From Burkholderiaceae bacterium (GTDB lineage: Bacteria; Pseudomonadota; Gammaproteobacteria; Burkholderiales; Rhodocyclaceae), in NCBI GenBank assembly GCA_021738065.1, contig JAIPCT010000001.1:20673-84672 (forward strand): DNA of 64,000 bases, read 5' to 3'. Below, piece after piece: positions 7,749 to 19,459 of this stretch (within the stretch, counting starts at the first letter, position 1; every line of letters starts with the position of its first letter). The position numbers and the translations under genes were made by a program. The notes under the pieces were generated by a model. The model had not been told where the DNA came from. It saw only the letters and a program-made list of their open reading frames with translations, and searched no databases.

Positions 7749-9752
7749 TCAAAGAGCACGACTGAAAACCGACCACCACGCATAACTCAACAGGGCCAGT
7801 GCCCCGAAGATCATGAAGAATGCGTATTGGTAGATGCGGCCCGTCTGGAACAAACGAACCAACCCGGATATCCAGCCGACGACTCGGGCCGAACCATTCA
7901 CCATCACGCCGTCGATCAACACCTGGTCGCCACCCTTCCACAAGCCGCGACCGAGGCCGCGTGCGCCACCGGCAAAAAACCAGTCGTTGAAGCGGTCTAA
8001 GCCATATTTTTCTTCGAGAATCATGGCCGGGAACGCCAGATTCTTCTTGATCACGGCCGGCAGATCGGGGCGGACGATGTAGAGGAACCAGGCGGTCGCC
8101 GCGCCGGAGAGCGCCAGCCAGAAGGGCAGCGTTGTCACGCCGTGCGCCATCATGCCGTACACGCCATGGAACTGCTCGGCCATCATCGCCATGCCTTTGT
8201 GGTTGTCGGCAATGACAATCGCGCTGCCGAACCAGTTGTCGTAGAGCACGATGCCGATCAGCCAGCCCGAGGCGATGGCGGGAATTGACAGAAGGATCAG
8301 CGGTACGGTGACGACCTTGGGCGACTCGTGCGGTTCCGCCGGGCCATGGTGACCGTGGTCATCGTGATGTGCGTCGTGACCATGCGCGTCATGCGCGACT
8401 TCGCGGAAGCGCTCCTTGCCATGGAAGGTAAAGAAGATCAGGCGGAAGGAATAGAAGCCGCCGACAAACACCGCCGCCAGCGCGCAGACATAGGCAAAGC
8501 CAGCGCCCGGCACTTGCGAGAAATGCACCGCCTCGATGATCGAGTCCTTGGAGAAGAATCCGGCGAAGGGAGGCAGGCCGGCGTTGGCGATGGCGCCGAT
8601 CAACATGGTGGCGTAGGTGATCGGCAGGTACTTCCTGAGCCCGCCCATGCGCCGCATGTCCTGTTCGTGGTGCATGGCGATGATCACCGAGCCGGCGCCG
8701 AGGAACAGCACGGCCTTGAAGAAGGCGTGGGTCATCAGGTGGAAAATCGCCACCGAATAGGCCGATGCGCCGAGCGCCATGGTCATGTAGCCGAGCTGCG
8801 ACAGTGTCGAATAGGCAACGACGCGCTTGATGTCGGTCTGCACGATGGCGATCAGCGCCATGAAAAGCGTGGTGATGGCGCCGATGACGATGACGAAAGA
8901 CAGCGCGGTGTCGGACAGTTCGAACAGCGGCGACATGCGCGAGACCATGAAGATGCCGGCTGTGACCATGGTCGCGGCATGGATCAGGGCCGAGATCGGG
9001 GTCGGGCCTTCCATCGAATCGGGCAGCCAGACATGCAGCGGGAACTGCGCCGACTTGCCCATGGCGCCGATGAAAAGACAGATGCAGACGGCTGTGATCA
9101 GCGGCCAGCCGGTGACGGTTTCGGTGATGGCGGCCAGCTCATTTCGCTTGGCAAACACCGTGGCGTAATCGAGGCTGCCGGCATATGCGGCAATCAGGCC
9201 GATGCCGAGCAGGAAGCCGAAGTCGCCGACGCGGTTGACCAGGAAGGCCTTGAGATTGGCGTAGATCGCCGTCGGCCGCGTGTACCAGAAGCCGATCAGC
9301 AGGTAGGAAACCAGGCCCACCGCTTCCCAGCCGAAGAACAGCTGGACGAAGTTGTTGGACATCACCAGCATCAGCATCGAAAAAGTGAACAGCGAGATGT
9401 AGCTGAAGAAGCGCTGATAGCCGGGGTCTTCCGCCATGTAGCCGATGGTGTAGACGTGCACCATGAGCGAGACGAAGGTGACCACCAGCATCATCATGAC
9501 CGTCAGCGGATCGATCAGGAAGCCGATTTCAAGCTTGAGGCCGCCCGATTCCATCCAGGTGTACACCGCGCCATTGAACACATTGCCGGCCTGCACGTCC
9601 TGATAGATCAGCACCGAGAGAACGAAAGAAATCGCGACGCCGAGAATGGTTACCACGTGCGAACCGGTGCGGCCCAGCATCTTGCCGAAGAATCCGGCGA
9701 GAATGGCGCCGACCAACGGGGCCAGGGGAACCAGCAAATAAAGTGTCTTCAT
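7749..9752 (-). CDS. nuoL: NADH-quinone oxidoreductase subunit L
   Basis: The distal antiporter-like subunit, about 667 residues. Landmarks are FFGWEAVGLVSYLLIGFW, the lysine helix GKSAQFPLHVWLPDSM, KRVVAYSTLSQLGYM and the C-terminal lateral helix with final membrane anchor. An unusual histidine-rich loop (AHDAHGHDAHHDDHGHHG, near residue 460) precedes the lateral part. In-frame starts exist at 9764 (GTG, overlapping the nuoK stop), 9758 and 9752 (both ATG). MKTLYLLVPLAP at 9752 is the family-like beginning, so I chose it. Confidence 0.96.
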   Translation of the reverse strand: MKTLYLLVPLAPLVGAILAGFFGKMLGRTGSHVVTILGVAISFVLSVLIYQDVQAGNVFNGAVYTWMESGGLKLEIGFLIDPLTVMMMLVVTFVSLMVHVYTIGYMAEDPGYQRFFSYISLFTFSMLMLVMSNNFVQLFFGWEAVGLVSYLLIGFWYTRPTAIYANLKAFLVNRVGDFGFLLGIGLIAAYAGSLDYATVFAKRNELAAITETVTGWPLITAVCICLFIGAMGKSAQFPLHVWLPDSMEGPTPISALIHAATMVTAGIFMVSRMSPLFELSDTALSFVIVIGAITTLFMALIAIVQTDIKRVVAYSTLSQLGYMTMALGASAYSVAIFHLMTHAFFKAVLFLGAGSVIIAMHHEQDMRRMGGLRKYLPITYATMLIGAIANAGLPPFAGFFSKDSIIEAVHFSQVPGAGFAYVCALAAVFVGGFYSFRLIFFTFHGKERFREVAHDAHGHDAHHDDHGHHGPAEPHESPKVVTVPLILLSIPAIASGWLIGIVLYDNWFGSAIVIADNHKGMAMMAEQFHGVYGMMAHGVTTLPFWLALSGAATAWFLYIVRPDLPAVIKKNLAFPAMILEEKYGLDRFNDWFFAGGARGLGRGLWKGGDQVLIDGVMVNGSARVVGWISGLVRLFQTGRIYQYAFFMIFGALALLSYAWWSVFSRAL

Positions 9753-9763
9753 GCCCATACCCA

Positions 9764-10069
9764 CTAGCCCTTCAGACTGTCGAGATCTTCGACGTCGATG
9801 GAGGACAGGTTGCGGAACAGCACCACCAGGATGGCGAGACCGATACCGGATTCGGCGGCAGCCACCACGAGGATGAAAAACACGAAGAGCTGGCCCGAAA
9901 GATCATTGAGGTAATGCGAGAAGGCGACGAAATTGATATTCACCGCAAGCAGCATCAGTTCGATGGCCATCAGCAACACGATCAGGTTTTTCCGATTGAG
10001 GAAGATGCCGATAATGCTGATGGCGAACAGGATGGCGGCAAGGATCAGATAGTGAGAAAGCGAAACCAT
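9764..10069 (-). CDS. nuoK: NADH-quinone oxidoreductase subunit K
   Basis: A 101-residue subunit with three transmembrane helices. It has the conserved membrane glutamates in [16 protein letters not shown] and [13 protein letters not shown], which sit on the proton path of complex I. Start ATG 10069 gives [15 protein letters not shown], the usual N-terminus. It lies 2 bp downstream of the nuoJ stop, so translation is probably coupled. Confidence 0.97.
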   Translation of the reverse strand: MVSLSHYLILAAILFAISIIGIFLNRKNLIVLLMAIELMLLAVNINFVAFSHYLNDLSGQLFVFFILVVAAAESGIGLAILVVLFRNLSSIDVEDLDSLKG

Positions 10070-10071
10070 GC

Positions 10072-10701
10072 TTATTCCCCTCCCTTTTTCGCCGCGACGG
10101 GAAGTTCGACTTCCGGCGCCATCTTGACCAGTCGCATGCGGTCCTTGGCCTTGACCGCAATCTGATCCGCCGGATTCATCGCCTTGGTGTCCTTGCGCCG
10201 ACGCAGGGTCAGCATGACCGCGACCACGATGGCGACGAGCAGGATGACTGATGCGATTTCGAAGGGATAGGCGAACTCGGTATAGAGCACGCGCGCCAGT
10301 TCCTTGGTATTGCTGTAGTCGGCCGGCAGATTTTGCGCCGGGAAATTCGCCAGGCCGAAATAGCGCCCGGAAAGCACCACGCCCATCTCGGCGACCATCA
10401 ACAAGCCAACAAAGGCGCCCAGCGGCAGATTGCTCCAGAAACCCTGGCGCACGCGCTCGATATTGATGTCGAGCATCATCACCACGAAGAGGAACAGCAC
10501 CATCACCGCGCCGACGTAGACCATGATCAGGGCCAGCGCCAGAAACTCGGCTTGCAGCAGCATCCACAGCGCCGCCACGTTGAAAAATGCCAGCACCAGG
10601 AACAGCACGGCGTGCACCGGATTGCGCGCGGTGATCACGCGCAGCGCCGCGAATATCGTCACTGCGGAAAAGATGTAGAAAAGGATGGTCTTGAATTCCA
10701 T
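10072..10701 (-). CDS. nuoJ: NADH-quinone oxidoreductase subunit J
   Basis: A membrane subunit of 209 residues with five helices, including the pi-bulge helix segment [20 protein letters not shown]. The start at 10701 ([11 protein letters not shown]) is the family start; an open frame upstream adds a non-conserved 19 residues overlapping nuoI. The C-terminal tail (about residues 170-209) is charged and variable. It is located between nuoI and nuoK with almost no spacing. Confidence 0.96.
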   Translation of the reverse strand: MEFKTILFYIFSAVTIFAALRVITARNPVHAVLFLVLAFFNVAALWMLLQAEFLALALIMVYVGAVMVLFLFVVMMLDINIERVRQGFWSNLPLGAFVGLLMVAEMGVVLSGRYFGLANFPAQNLPADYSNTKELARVLYTEFAYPFEIASVILLVAIVVAVMLTLRRRKDTKAMNPADQIAVKAKDRMRLVKMAPEVELPVAAKKGGE

Positions 10702-10708
10702 GGCTGGG

Positions 10709-11206
10709 TCAGCGGTAAGGTGCATCCTGGGCGCGATCGGCGGCAATCTGCGCTTCATTGCGGTCGCCGACGGCCAGCAGCATTTGCTTGGTGTAATAGA
10801 GATCGCCGCGCTTTTCGCCGTGATACTCGAAGATGCGGGTCTGGACGATGGCGTCGACCGGGCAGGCTTCCTCGCAGAAACCGCAGAAAATGCACTTGGT
10901 CAGGTCGATGTCGTAGCGTGTGGTGCGGCGCGATGCCTGGCCATTCGCATCGACCCGCTCGGCCGATTCGATGGTGATCGCCAGTGCCGGGCAAACCGCT
11001 TCGCAAAGTTTGCAGGCAATGCAGCGTTCTTCGCCGTTCGGATAGCGACGCAGTGCATGCAGGCCACGGAAGCGATTGCTTTGCGGCGTCTTCTCTTCCG
11101 GGTACTGAATGGTGATTTTGCGCGCGAACATGTAGCGCCCAGTCACCGCCATACCCTTGAACAGTTCCTTGAGGAACAGGCTACCAATGAAATCTCTTGC
11201 ACCCAT
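10709..11206 (-). CDS. nuoI: NADH-quinone oxidoreductase subunit I
   Basis: A 165-residue ferredoxin-like subunit. Two CxxCxxCxxxCP motifs, [12 protein letters not shown] and [12 protein letters not shown], bind the N6a and N6b [4Fe-4S] clusters that pass electrons from NuoG to NuoB. An N-terminal amphipathic region ([20 protein letters not shown]) contacts the membrane. It stands 16 bp after nuoH. Confidence 0.97.
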   Translation of the reverse strand: MGARDFIGSLFLKELFKGMAVTGRYMFARKITIQYPEEKTPQSNRFRGLHALRRYPNGEERCIACKLCEAVCPALAITIESAERVDANGQASRRTTRYDIDLTKCIFCGFCEEACPVDAIVQTRIFEYHGEKRGDLYYTKQMLLAVGDRNEAQIAADRAQDAPYR

Positions 11207-11221
11207 GGCGATCTCTCGGTC

Positions 11222-12307
11222 CTATTTCCAGATGGTCAGCGGCGACATCATCCAGACGCCGACAACAAGAATCCATACCAGCGTGAGCGGCACGAATACT
11301 TTCCAGCCCAGACGCATGATGTGGTCGTAGCGATAGCGCGGGAAGGTGGCTCGAATCCAGAGGAAGAAGAACAGGATCGAGGCCATCTTGACAGCCAGCC
11401 AATGGAAACCGTCGGGCAGGAAGCCCACCGGGGACAACCAGCCGCCGAGAAAGAAGATCGAGGTCATCGCCGCGATCAGGATCATGTTGGCGTACTCGGC
11501 GAGGAAGAACATCGCGAAGGACATGCCCGAGTATTCGACCATGTGACCGGCAACAATTTCCGACTCGCCTTCGACCACGTCGAACGGCGCGCGATTGGTT
11601 TCCGCGACACCAGAGATCAGGTACACGCCGAACATCGGCAGCAGCGGCAGCCAGTTCCAGGAAAGCGCACCGAGACCCATATCGGCGAAGCGTCCCGCGC
11701 TCTGCGCGACGACGATCTCGGTCAGGTTCAGGCTGTTCGACACCATCAGCACGGTGATCAGCGCCAGACCCATCGAGATCTCGTAGGAAATCATCTGTGC
11801 CGAGGCGCGCATGGCGGCAAAGAACGGGTACTTCGAGTTCGATGCCCAGCCGGAAATGATGATGCCGTAGACGCCCACCGAACTGATGGCCAGCAGATAC
11901 AGGACGCCGGCATTGACGTTGGCCAGTACCCAGCCCGGCGCGAAGGGAATTACCGCCCAGGCGGCCAGTGCCGGGGCAATCGCCATGATGGGACCGAGGA
12001 TGAAAAGCTTCTTGTCTGCCGCGGACGGAAACAACACTTCCTTGAAGAACAGCTTCATGCCGTCGGCGATCGGCTGCAACAAGCCCCAAGGACCGACGCG
12101 GTTGGGACCGATGCGGACCTGCATCCAGCCGATGATCTTGCGCTCCCAGAACGTCAGGTAGGCGACCGACAGCAACAGCGGGACCAGGATCAGGACGATC
12201 TTGACCAGGGTCCAGATCAGCGGCCAAACCGGCTCAAGCAGAGCCCACAGCGGCGCCCACAGCGGGCCCCACAACCATTCGAAGAAACCGAGAACGGTGG
12301 CTTCCAT
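11222..12307 (-). CDS. nuoH: NADH-quinone oxidoreductase subunit H
   Basis: A 361-residue membrane subunit with eight helices that forms the quinone chamber with NuoB and NuoD. Conserved markers are [19 protein letters not shown], the acidic loop [20 protein letters not shown] and the arginine-rich [10 protein letters not shown] near the C-terminus. The start codon shares a base with the nuoG stop (overlap at 12307). Confidence 0.97.
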   Translation of the reverse strand: MEATVLGFFEWLWGPLWAPLWALLEPVWPLIWTLVKIVLILVPLLLSVAYLTFWERKIIGWMQVRIGPNRVGPWGLLQPIADGMKLFFKEVLFPSAADKKLFILGPIMAIAPALAAWAVIPFAPGWVLANVNAGVLYLLAISSVGVYGIIISGWASNSKYPFFAAMRASAQMISYEISMGLALITVLMVSNSLNLTEIVVAQSAGRFADMGLGALSWNWLPLLPMFGVYLISGVAETNRAPFDVVEGESEIVAGHMVEYSGMSFAMFFLAEYANMILIAAMTSIFFLGGWLSPVGFLPDGFHWLAVKMASILFFFLWIRATFPRYRYDHIMRLGWKVFVPLTLVWILVVGVWMMSPLTIWK

Positions 12308-14682
12308 CAGATCTTCTCCACGCTGAGAACGGAGAACATCGCGCCCAGCGCTTGCGTGTCGGCATGGGCGGCGGCGACGCGCAACGCGTTGTCGGGCAAA
12401 CCGTTGTCGAGTTGGGCCACCAGTGTCACCTGCGCCGTATCGCCAGCGCCGTCCGACTGGATACCGCTGCGCATAACTTTCACGGCATCACCGGCCAGCA
12501 GGCCATGCTTGACCAGAGTCGCGGCGTTCATGCGTGCGCTGGGTACCGCCGAGTCGGCGGCTTTTTGCAATGCCGGCGCGCGACGCACCAGGGAGTCGGC
12601 AAAGTGGATCGGCACATCGGCGACCCGTTCGAGTCCATTGGCCGCTGCTTCGAGATTCGGCGCCACGTTGACCGCGTTTTCGAGGCCGGAAACAAACTCG
12701 GGCGCGCCACCCAAGGCTTCGTCGCGGACCTCTTCGCTGCTGTTCTGCTCAAAGCCTTCGACTTTCAGCAGATTCCCGAGGACGCGCAACACCTTCCACG
12801 CCGGGCGGGATTCGCCCAGCGGTTTGGCGGCGGCGTAGAAACTCTGCACCCGGCCTTCGGTATTGACGAAGCTGCCGGAGGTTTCCGAGAACGGCGACAC
12901 CGGCAGCAGAACCGCGGCGTAGTCGAGCATGGCCTGCGACTTGAAGGGGCTCAAGACCACAACCGCAGCGGCCTGAGTCAAGCTTGCCAGCGCCTGGGCG
13001 CCATCGGCGCAATCGAGTTCAGGTTCGGCGCCGACCACCACATAAGCCTGGCGCGGAGTATTCAGCATCGCCGCGGCGTTGAGGCCATCACCTGTCGGGA
13101 TCGCCTTCGCCACATAACCACCAACACTGTTGGCTGCTTCGCCGAGAAAGCCGAATCGGCCACCGAGCAGCCTAGCCAATTGCTGGGCCAGTACGTTCAG
13201 GGTCGCCGCCTGCGGGTGCTGCTGCGCAAAGTTGCCGAGCAGGACGCCGCATTTGCTGCCCTCACTACCCGATACGAGGCTGGCCGCGATTTTCTTCGCC
13301 GTGTCGCCAGCGCCGACTTTTGCCAGTGCGGGGTCTGCCGCCACACCCTTCAGCGCGGCGACGGCATTCACCACTTCAGCGAGTTGTGCCGGCAGTTGCG
13401 AAGGCGCAACAATGGCGCGCGCTTCCAGCTTGATCAACAGATCGTCATCGGCGCTGTGCAGGACGCTGACCTGTGCGCCGCGCTTGGCCGATTGGCGCAG
13501 GCGCTGGGCAATCAAGGGATGGTCCTTGCGCAGGAAAGAGCCGACCACCAGCACGCGATCGAGCTCACCGATCTCGGCAATTTTCATTCCCAGCCACGGC
13601 GTTCCCTTGCGCTTTCCGTCGGCCGAGAAATCGCTCTGACGCAGGCGAAAATCGATGTTTTCGCTGCCGAGGCCGCGCAGCAGTTTTTGCGCCAGATACA
13701 TTTCTTCCAGCGTCGCGTGCGGGCTCAGCAAACCGCCGATGGCAGAACCGCCGTGCGTTTTGGCGACATCGCGCAGCGCATGCGCGGCGTAATCGAGAGC
13801 GACATTCCAGTCGACTTCCTTCCACTCGCCGCCCTGCTTGACCATCGGCTTGGTCAGGCGCCCATTGTCACCTTCCGAATTCAGACCCTGATAGGAATAG
13901 CGCTCCTTGTCCGTCAGCCAGCATTCGTTGATGGCTTCATTTTCCAGCGGCAGCACGCGCAGCACGCGGTGATGCTTGGTCTGCATGATCAGGTTGCTGC
14001 CGAGGCCATCATGCGGGCTCACCGACTTGCGCCGGGACAATTCCCAGGTGCGGGCCGAAAAACGGAAAGGCTTGGAAGTCAGCGCGCCGACCGGACACAG
14101 ATCGATGATGTTGCCGGAGAGCTCGGTATCGACTGTCTTGCCGATGAAGGGCATGACTTCGGCGCGCTCGCCGCGATAGGACTGGCCGAGTTCCATGAAG
14201 CCGGCAATCTCGGCGGTAAAGCGAATGCAGCGCGTGCAGTTGATGCAGCGGGTCATGTCGGTCGCCACCAGTGGACCGAGGTCCTTGTCGGGAACGACCC
14301 GCTTTTCCTCTTCGTACTGCGAGGCGGATTCACCGTAGCCGACCGCCAGATCCTGCAACTGGCACTCGCCGCCCTGATCACAGATAGGGCAATCCAGCGG
14401 ATGGTTGATCAGGAGGAACTCCATCACGGCCTTCTGCGCCTTTACCGCCAGTTCCGAATGGGTGAATACCTTCATGCCGTTGGCCACCGGCGTGGCGCAG
14501 GCCGGCATTGGCTTGGGCGCTTTCTCGACCTGGACCAGACACATCCGGCAGTTGGCCGCGATGGACAGCTTCTTGTGATAGCAGAAGTGCGGAATATAGG
14601 TGCCCATCTGGTGGGCTGCCTCGATGATGGTGCTGCCTTCCACCACTTGCAGCGTCGTGCCGTCGATTTCGATCTCGACCAT
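12307..14682 (-). CDS. nuoG: NADH-quinone oxidoreductase subunit G
   Basis: A 791-residue peripheral-arm subunit. The N-terminal [2Fe-2S] domain ([15 protein letters not shown]) is followed by the His-Cys3 [4Fe-4S] region around [14 protein letters not shown]. The pair of clusters near [10 protein letters not shown] and a degenerate molybdopterin-oxidoreductase domain to the C-terminus complete it. Two short segments, VGAGDTA near residue 453 and DGAGDTA near 745, are encoded by copies of the 24-bp dispersed repeat (13298-13321 and 12434-12458). Both lie in weakly conserved parts of the molybdopterin-like domain. Confidence 0.96.
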   Translation of the reverse strand: MVEIEIDGTTLQVVEGSTIIEAAHQMGTYIPHFCYHKKLSIAANCRMCLVQVEKAPKPMPACATPVANGMKVFTHSELAVKAQKAVMEFLLINHPLDCPICDQGGECQLQDLAVGYGESASQYEEEKRVVPDKDLGPLVATDMTRCINCTRCIRFTAEIAGFMELGQSYRGERAEVMPFIGKTVDTELSGNIIDLCPVGALTSKPFRFSARTWELSRRKSVSPHDGLGSNLIMQTKHHRVLRVLPLENEAINECWLTDKERYSYQGLNSEGDNGRLTKPMVKQGGEWKEVDWNVALDYAAHALRDVAKTHGGSAIGGLLSPHATLEEMYLAQKLLRGLGSENIDFRLRQSDFSADGKRKGTPWLGMKIAEIGELDRVLVVGSFLRKDHPLIAQRLRQSAKRGAQVSVLHSADDDLLIKLEARAIVAPSQLPAQLAEVVNAVAALKGVAADPALAKVGAGDTAKKIAASLVSGSEGSKCGVLLGNFAQQHPQAATLNVLAQQLARLLGGRFGFLGEAANSVGGYVAKAIPTGDGLNAAAMLNTPRQAYVVVGAEPELDCADGAQALASLTQAAAVVVLSPFKSQAMLDYAAVLLPVSPFSETSGSFVNTEGRVQSFYAAAKPLGESRPAWKVLRVLGNLLKVEGFEQNSSEEVRDEALGGAPEFVSGLENAVNVAPNLEAAANGLERVADVPIHFADSLVRRAPALQKAADSAVPSARMNAATLVKHGLLAGDAVKVMRSGIQSDGAGDTAQVTLVAQLDNGLPDNALRVAAAHADTQALGAMFSVLSVEKI
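12434..12458 (+). repeat. Dispersed 24-bp repeat, degenerate copy inside nuoG
   Basis: The first 18 bases match the consensus CCGTRTCGCCARCGCCG exactly, with a two-base insertion before the final CGACT. On the nuoG strand it encodes GAGDTA. Confidence 0.55.
13298..13321 (+). repeat. Dispersed 24-bp repeat inside nuoG
   Basis: A full copy of the repeat (GCC GTG TCG CCA GCG CCG then ACTTTT). On the nuoG strand it reads KVGAGDTA, the same peptide frame as the copy in phnI. Confidence 0.7.
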
Positions 14683-16025
14683 TACGCTGCCTCCGTTGCC
14701 GACGAAGCGCGGAAGAATCCGCTGCCCGCGCGCTGAACTTCAGGGTCGACGAGACACTTCTTGTGCTCGACGTGATATTCAAATTCGCTCTTGAAATGCT
14801 TGATGAAGCTGCGCACCGGAAACGCGGCGGCATCGGCCAGGGCGCAGATGGTTTTTCCCATCATGTTGTCGGTCACCCGGTTCAGCAAATCGAGATCTTC
14901 CTGGCGGCCCTGACCGTGCTCGATCCGATGCACGACGCGATACAGCCAACCCGTGCCTTCGCGGCACGGCGTGCATTGGCCGCAGGATTCCTCATAGTAG
15001 AAGTAGGACAGGCGCTCCAGCGCCTTGACCATGCAAACCGTTTCGTCCATCACGATCACCGCGCCGGAACCCAGCATGGAGCCGGCCTTGGCGATGGAGT
15101 CGTAGTCCATGGTGCAGTCCATCATGACGTCTGCAGGCAGTACCGGCGCCGAAGAGCCGCCGGGAATCACCGCCTTGAGCTTGCGGCCGCCGCGCATGCC
15201 GCCGGCCATTTCCAGCAGTTTGGCAAAAGGTGTGCCCATCGGCACTTCATAGTTGCCGGGACGATTGACGTGCCCGGAAACGGAAAACAGTTTGGTGCCG
15301 CCGTTGTTGGGCTTGCCCAGATTCAGATAGGCCTCGCCGCCCATGCCAAGAATGAAGGGAATCGCGGCAAAGGTTTCGGTGTTGTTGATCGTCGTCGGCT
15401 TGCCGTACAAGCCGAAGTTTGCCGGGAAAGGCGGCTTGAAGCGCGGCTGGCCTTTCTTGCCCTCGATGGACTCGAGCAGGCCGGTTTCCTCGCCGCAAAT
15501 ATAGGCGCCCCAGCCGTGATGCGCGAAGAGGTCAAAGCTGAATTCCGAGCCAAGAATGTTCTCGCCCAGATAACCGGCGGCACGCGCCTCATCCAGCGCG
15601 GCTTCAAAGCGCTGGTAGATCTCGAAAATTTCGCCGTGAATGTAGTTGTAACCGCGTTTCGCGCCCACCGCATAGCCAGCGATGATCATGCCCTCGATGG
15701 TCGAGTGCGGATCGAAGCGCAACAGGTCGCGATCCTTGAACGTGCCCGGTTCGCCTTCGTCAGTGTTGCAGACGACGTATTTTTCCGGCGCCGCCTTGGG
15801 CATGAAGCTCCACTTGAGGCCGGTCGGGAAGCCCGCACCGCCACGACCGCGCAAGACCGACTTCTTGACCTCGGCAATCAAGTCGTCCTGGCTCATTTTG
15901 CTGGTCAGAATCCGCTTCAACTGCGCGTATCCGCCGCGCGCCTCATAGTCCTTGAGACTCCAGCCGGCGTCGCCCTTGCCCCAACCGGTGGTGAGCAGGG
16001 GATTGATAGTGTCGATCAGAGCCAT
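14682..16025 (-). CDS. nuoF: NADH-quinone oxidoreductase subunit F
   Basis: The NADH-oxidising flavoprotein, 447 residues. The glycine-rich [13 protein letters not shown] binds [24 protein letters not shown] belongs to the NADH site, and [15 protein letters not shown] plus a later cysteine ligate the N3 [4Fe-4S] cluster. It overlaps nuoG by one base at 14682. The 82-bp gap to nuoE is longer than the other junctions. Confidence 0.97.
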   Translation of the reverse strand: MALIDTINPLLTTGWGKGDAGWSLKDYEARGGYAQLKRILTSKMSQDDLIAEVKKSVLRGRGGAGFPTGLKWSFMPKAAPEKYVVCNTDEGEPGTFKDRDLLRFDPHSTIEGMIIAGYAVGAKRGYNYIHGEIFEIYQRFEAALDEARAAGYLGENILGSEFSFDLFAHHGWGAYICGEETGLLESIEGKKGQPRFKPPFPANFGLYGKPTTINNTETFAAIPFILGMGGEAYLNLGKPNNGGTKLFSVSGHVNRPGNYEVPMGTPFAKLLEMAGGMRGGRKLKAVIPGGSSAPVLPADVMMDCTMDYDSIAKAGSMLGSGAVIVMDETVCMVKALERLSYFYYEESCGQCTPCREGTGWLYRVVHRIEHGQGRQEDLDLLNRVTDNMMGKTICALADAAAFPVRSFIKHFKSEFEYHVEHKKCLVDPEVQRAGSGFFRASSATEAA

Positions 16026-16107
16026 GTCACGCCTCCGCAGGGCCGTCCAGTGGAGGTGTGCGCCCTTCCCGTGGGAGGCAGCGAACGAAGGTGAGCGTGG
16101 AGGGCCA

Positions 16108-16599
16108 TCATTTGCACTCCGCCAACAAAGCGTCGATCTGTTCGGGCAGCATGAAGCTGCACATGCGCTTGTCGTTCACCAGCATCACCGGCGCGTCGCC
16201 GCAGGCGCCCATGCACTCGCCCTCTTTCAAGGTGAACTTGCCGTCCGCGGTTGTCTCGTTGAAGTCGATGCCGAGCTTTTCCTTGACGTAATCCGCTGCA
16301 TGGACTCCGCCCGACAAAGCGCAAGGCAGGTTGGTGCATACCGTCAGCTTGTACTTGCCGACCGGCTTCAGGTTGTACATGTTGTAGAAACTCGCCACTT
16401 CATAGGCGGCGATCGGCGCCATGCCCAGATAGCCGGCAACCTCGGCAATGACTTCCTGCGCCAGCCAGCCCTTCTCGTCCTGGGCAATCACCAGCGCCGC
16501 CATGATCGCGGACTGCTTCTGCTCCGCCGGATACTTGGCCACTTCCCGATCGATTTTTCGGAATGCTTCGGGACTCAACATGTCGTTTTGTTTATCCAT
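16108..16599 (-). CDS. nuoE: NADH-quinone oxidoreductase subunit E
   Basis: A 163-residue thioredoxin-like subunit holding the N1a [2Fe-2S] cluster. The four ligands are visible in [12 protein letters not shown] and [11 protein letters not shown]. The N-terminal helical domain begins [16 protein letters not shown]. It stands 8 bp downstream of nuoD. Confidence 0.97.
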   Translation of the reverse strand: MDKQNDMLSPEAFRKIDREVAKYPAEQKQSAIMAALVIAQDEKGWLAQEVIAEVAGYLGMAPIAAYEVASFYNMYNLKPVGKYKLTVCTNLPCALSGGVHAADYVKEKLGIDFNETTADGKFTLKEGECMGACGDAPVMLVNDKRMCSFMLPEQIDALLAECK

Positions 16600-16607
16600 A
16601 CGGCTGT

Positions 16608-17867
16608 CTATCGGTCGACGTCGCCGAGCACCAGATCGATGGTGCCGATGATGGCGGTCGCATCGGCCAGCATGTGGCCCCGGGTCATTTCATCGGTGGC
16701 GGCCAGATGCGGAATCCCGGCCGTGTGGAGTTTGATGCGATAAGGCTTGTTGGCACCGTCGGACACCGCCCAGACAGCCATTTCGCCCTTGGGATGCTCG
16801 ATGGCGGCATAGGCTTCGCCGGCCGGCACGTGCATCCCCTCGGAGAACAGTTTGAAGTGGTGAATCAACTCTTCCATGCTGCCCTTCATCTTCTCCCGCG
16901 ATGGCGGCGCTACCTTGTGGTCGTCGGTGATGACCGGGCCCGGGTTCTTTCGCAGCCACTCGATGCACTGCTTGATGATGCGATTGGACTGGGACATCTC
17001 TTCCATGCGCACCAGATAGCGGTCATAGGTATCGCCATTGACGCCCACCGGAATATCGAAATCCATGCGGTCGTAGACTTCATAGGGCTGCTTCTTGCGC
17101 AGATCCCACTCGATGCCGGAACCGCGCAACATCGCCCCGCTGAAACCCAGCTGCAGTGCACGCTCGGGACTGACCACACCGATGCCGACGGTGCGCTGCT
17201 TCCAGATGCGGTTGTCGGTCAGCAAGGTGTGGTACTCGCCCAGAAGCACCGGAAAACGGTTGGTGAAGTCTTCAAGGAAATCCAGCAGTGTGCCGCTGCG
17301 TGCTTCGTTCAGTTCCTTGACCGTCTTGGCATTCTTGAAACGGTTCTCCTGGTACTTCGGCATCTGGTCCGGCAGATCGCGATAGACGCCACCGGGCCGG
17401 TAATAGGCCTGATGCATGCGTGCACCGCAAACCGCCTCGAGCACGTCGAACAGATCCTCACGTTCGCGGAAGGTGTACAGCACCATGGTCATGGCGCCGA
17501 TGTCGAGTGCGTGGGTGCCGATGTTGAGCAAGTGATTCTTGATGCGCGTAACTTCATCCATCATGACCCGCACGTACTGGGCGCGAATCGGTACGTCGAC
17601 ACCCAGCAATTTCTCGATGGCCAGGCAGTAGGCGTGCTCGCTCGGAATCATCGAGGTGTAATCGAGGCGATCCAGATAGGGCAGCGATTGCAGCCAGGTG
17701 CGCGTTTCAGCCAGCTTTTCGGTGCCGCGATGCAGCAGTCCGATATGCGGATCGGCGCGCACGATCACTTCTCCATCCAGCTCCAGCACCAGGCGCAAAA
17801 CACCGTGCGCGGCAGGATGCTGCGGACCGAAGTTGATGGTGTAATTCTTGATTTCAGCCACGACCAT
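16608..17867 (-). CDS. nuoD: NADH-quinone oxidoreductase subunit D
   Basis: The 49-kDa quinone-site subunit, 419 residues from ATG 17867 ([20 protein letters not shown]). It carries the family's [10 protein letters not shown] motif, [16 protein letters not shown] and the C-terminal DLVLGDVDR. The start lies inside the end of nuoC (14-bp overlap). A further upstream in-frame codon is possible but would deepen the overlap. nuoC and nuoD are separate genes, not fused as in enterobacteria. Confidence 0.96.
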   Translation of the reverse strand: MVVAEIKNYTINFGPQHPAAHGVLRLVLELDGEVIVRADPHIGLLHRGTEKLAETRTWLQSLPYLDRLDYTSMIPSEHAYCLAIEKLLGVDVPIRAQYVRVMMDEVTRIKNHLLNIGTHALDIGAMTMVLYTFREREDLFDVLEAVCGARMHQAYYRPGGVYRDLPDQMPKYQENRFKNAKTVKELNEARSGTLLDFLEDFTNRFPVLLGEYHTLLTDNRIWKQRTVGIGVVSPERALQLGFSGAMLRGSGIEWDLRKKQPYEVYDRMDFDIPVGVNGDTYDRYLVRMEEMSQSNRIIKQCIEWLRKNPGPVITDDHKVAPPSREKMKGSMEELIHHFKLFSEGMHVPAGEAYAAIEHPKGEMAVWAVSDGANKPYRIKLHTAGIPHLAATDEMTRGHMLADATAIIGTIDLVLGDVDR

Positions 17868-18456
17868 TGCCCTTTGCGTACTGCTCTTCACGCACGATGC
17901 GTGGCGTCACTTCGCGCGGCTCGATAGTTACCGGCTGATAGATCACGCGCTGCTGCTCGGGGTCATAACGCATCTCGACGTACCCTGAAATCGGGAAGTC
18001 CTTGCGAAACGGGTGACCCACAAAACCGTAGTCGGTCAGGATGCGGCGCAGATCGATATGCCCGTCGAAATGGATGCCGAACAAGTCAAAAGCCTCGCGC
18101 TCATACCAGTTGGCGACGTTCCAGATATCCATGACCGAAGCCACCACGGGGAATTCATCATCCGGCGCAAACACCTTGACGCGCAGCCGCCAGTTGTGCG
18201 TGAGCGACAACAGTTGGCTCACCGCGGCGTAGCGCTTGCCCTGATAACCAGTGAACTCGGAATAGTCGATTCCGCTGAGGTCCATCAACTGCTCGAACCT
18301 GAACACCGGGTCATCGCGCAATTGGCGCATGGCGTCCAGATAGTTCTCGGCCGGAATCGCCACGGTAACTTCGCCCAGCGCCAACACCGGTTCCATGATG
18401 CGATCGCCGAACTTTTCCTTCAGCTGCCGACAGAGACGTTCCAGTTTCTCGCTCAT
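17854..18456 (-). CDS. nuoC: NADH-quinone oxidoreductase subunit C
   Basis: The 30-kDa subunit, 200 residues. The signature [19 protein letters not shown] segment ([12 protein letters not shown]) and [19 protein letters not shown] are intact. It docks on NuoD and NuoB in the peripheral arm. Spacing to nuoB is 16 bp. Confidence 0.96.
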   Translation of the reverse strand: MSEKLERLCRQLKEKFGDRIMEPVLALGEVTVAIPAENYLDAMRQLRDDPVFRFEQLMDLSGIDYSEFTGYQGKRYAAVSQLLSLTHNWRLRVKVFAPDDEFPVVASVMDIWNVANWYEREAFDLFGIHFDGHIDLRRILTDYGFVGHPFRKDFPISGYVEMRYDPEQQRVIYQPVTIEPREVTPRIVREEQYAKGNGRG

Positions 18457-18472
18457 TGGGTGGGCTTCCTGG

Positions 18473-18949
18473 TCAGCGGGCGATGGTGGTGGTACGGCGG
18501 ATCTTGCTTTGCAGCTGGATCAGGCCATACAGCAAAGCCTCGGCGGTGGGCGGGCACCCCGGCACGTAGACATCGACGGGAACGATACGGTCGACGCCAC
18601 GGACAACCGAATACGAATAGTGGTAATAGCCGCCGCCATTGGCGCATGAACCCATGGACAACACCCAGCGCGGCTCGGCCATCTGGTCGTACACCTTGCG
18701 CAGGGCCGGCGCCATTTTGTTGGTCAGCGTACCGGCGACGATCATCACGTCGGACTGACGCGGACTCGGGCGAAACACGATGCCGAAACGATCGAGGTCG
18801 TAACGCGAACAGCCGGCGTGAATCATCTCGATGGCACAACAGGCCAGACCGAAGGTCATCGGCCACATCGACCCGGTACGCGTCCAGTTGATGATCTTGT
18901 CCAGCGACGTGGTGACGAAGCCTTCCTGGAGAACGCCTTCGATGCTCAT
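18473..18949 (-). CDS. nuoB: NADH-quinone oxidoreductase subunit B
   Basis: A 158-residue subunit carrying the N2 [4Fe-4S] cluster next to quinone. Ligands are the tandem cysteines in [10 protein letters not shown], Cys in [12 protein letters not shown] and the Cys-Pro in [16 protein letters not shown]. Length and order are normal for betaproteobacteria. Confidence 0.97.
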   Translation of the reverse strand: MSIEGVLQEGFVTTSLDKIINWTRTGSMWPMTFGLACCAIEMIHAGCSRYDLDRFGIVFRPSPRQSDVMIVAGTLTNKMAPALRKVYDQMAEPRWVLSMGSCANGGGYYHYSYSVVRGVDRIVPVDVYVPGCPPTAEALLYGLIQLQSKIRRTTTIAR

Positions 18950-18971
18950 GCGTCAGGCCCCTTGAGTTTGT

Positions 18972-19346
18972 TCATTCCCAATCCAGCGCACCCTTGGCCC
19001 ACGCGTAGATGTAGCCAACGACGAGGATTCCGATAAAGACAAACATTTCGATGAAGCCGAACATCCGCATTGGCTCGGTATTGACAATCTCCTTGAAAAT
19101 CGTCGCCCACGGCAAAAGGAAGGCGATTTCAAGGTCGAACAGAATGAAGAGGATAGCGATCAGGTAGTAGCGCACGTCGAACTTCATGCGCGCGTCTTCG
19201 AACGGAGCGAAGCCGCACTCGAATGCAGAGAGTTTTTCGCTGTCGGGCCGGTTGGGGGCAATCAACCATCCGAGAAGTATGGGCACGCATCCGAAGACGA
19301 GGCCCACCACTGCGAAAACGAGTATGGGGAAATAGTTTTCCAGCAT
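18972..19346 (-). CDS. nuoA: NADH-quinone oxidoreductase subunit A
   Basis: A 124-residue membrane subunit with three helices. It has the conserved loop YECG-type [20 protein letters not shown] and the acidic helix [14 protein letters not shown]. It is the first gene of the 14-gene nuo operon, starting about 110 bp downstream of the tRNA-Leu end. Co-transcription with tpiA-secG-tRNA is possible but not shown. Confidence 0.97.
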   Translation of the reverse strand: MLENYFPILVFAVVGLVFGCVPILLGWLIAPNRPDSEKLSAFECGFAPFEDARMKFDVRYYLIAILFILFDLEIAFLLPWATIFKEIVNTEPMRMFGFIEMFVFIGILVVGYIYAWAKGALDWE

Positions 19347-19459
19347 TTTGGTGACAAGCCACTCCGCTCGTTATTGTCGGCCGGTCAATCCGCAATACTT
19401 TGCAAGACAACCAACGCTCAACTACTACTTTCTACTGCACTTTCTATCGCCAAATTTCT

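Noticed and set aside
8328..9767. A 479-codon plus-strand frame opposite nuoL
   Set aside because: Antisense shadow; the Asp/Glu/Arg/His-rich peptide has no family resemblance.
12352..14736. A 794-codon open frame on the plus strand opposite nuoG and nuoF
   Set aside because: It is the antisense shadow of conserved coding sequence in high-GC DNA. It has no domain and its composition is Arg/Gln/His-rich.
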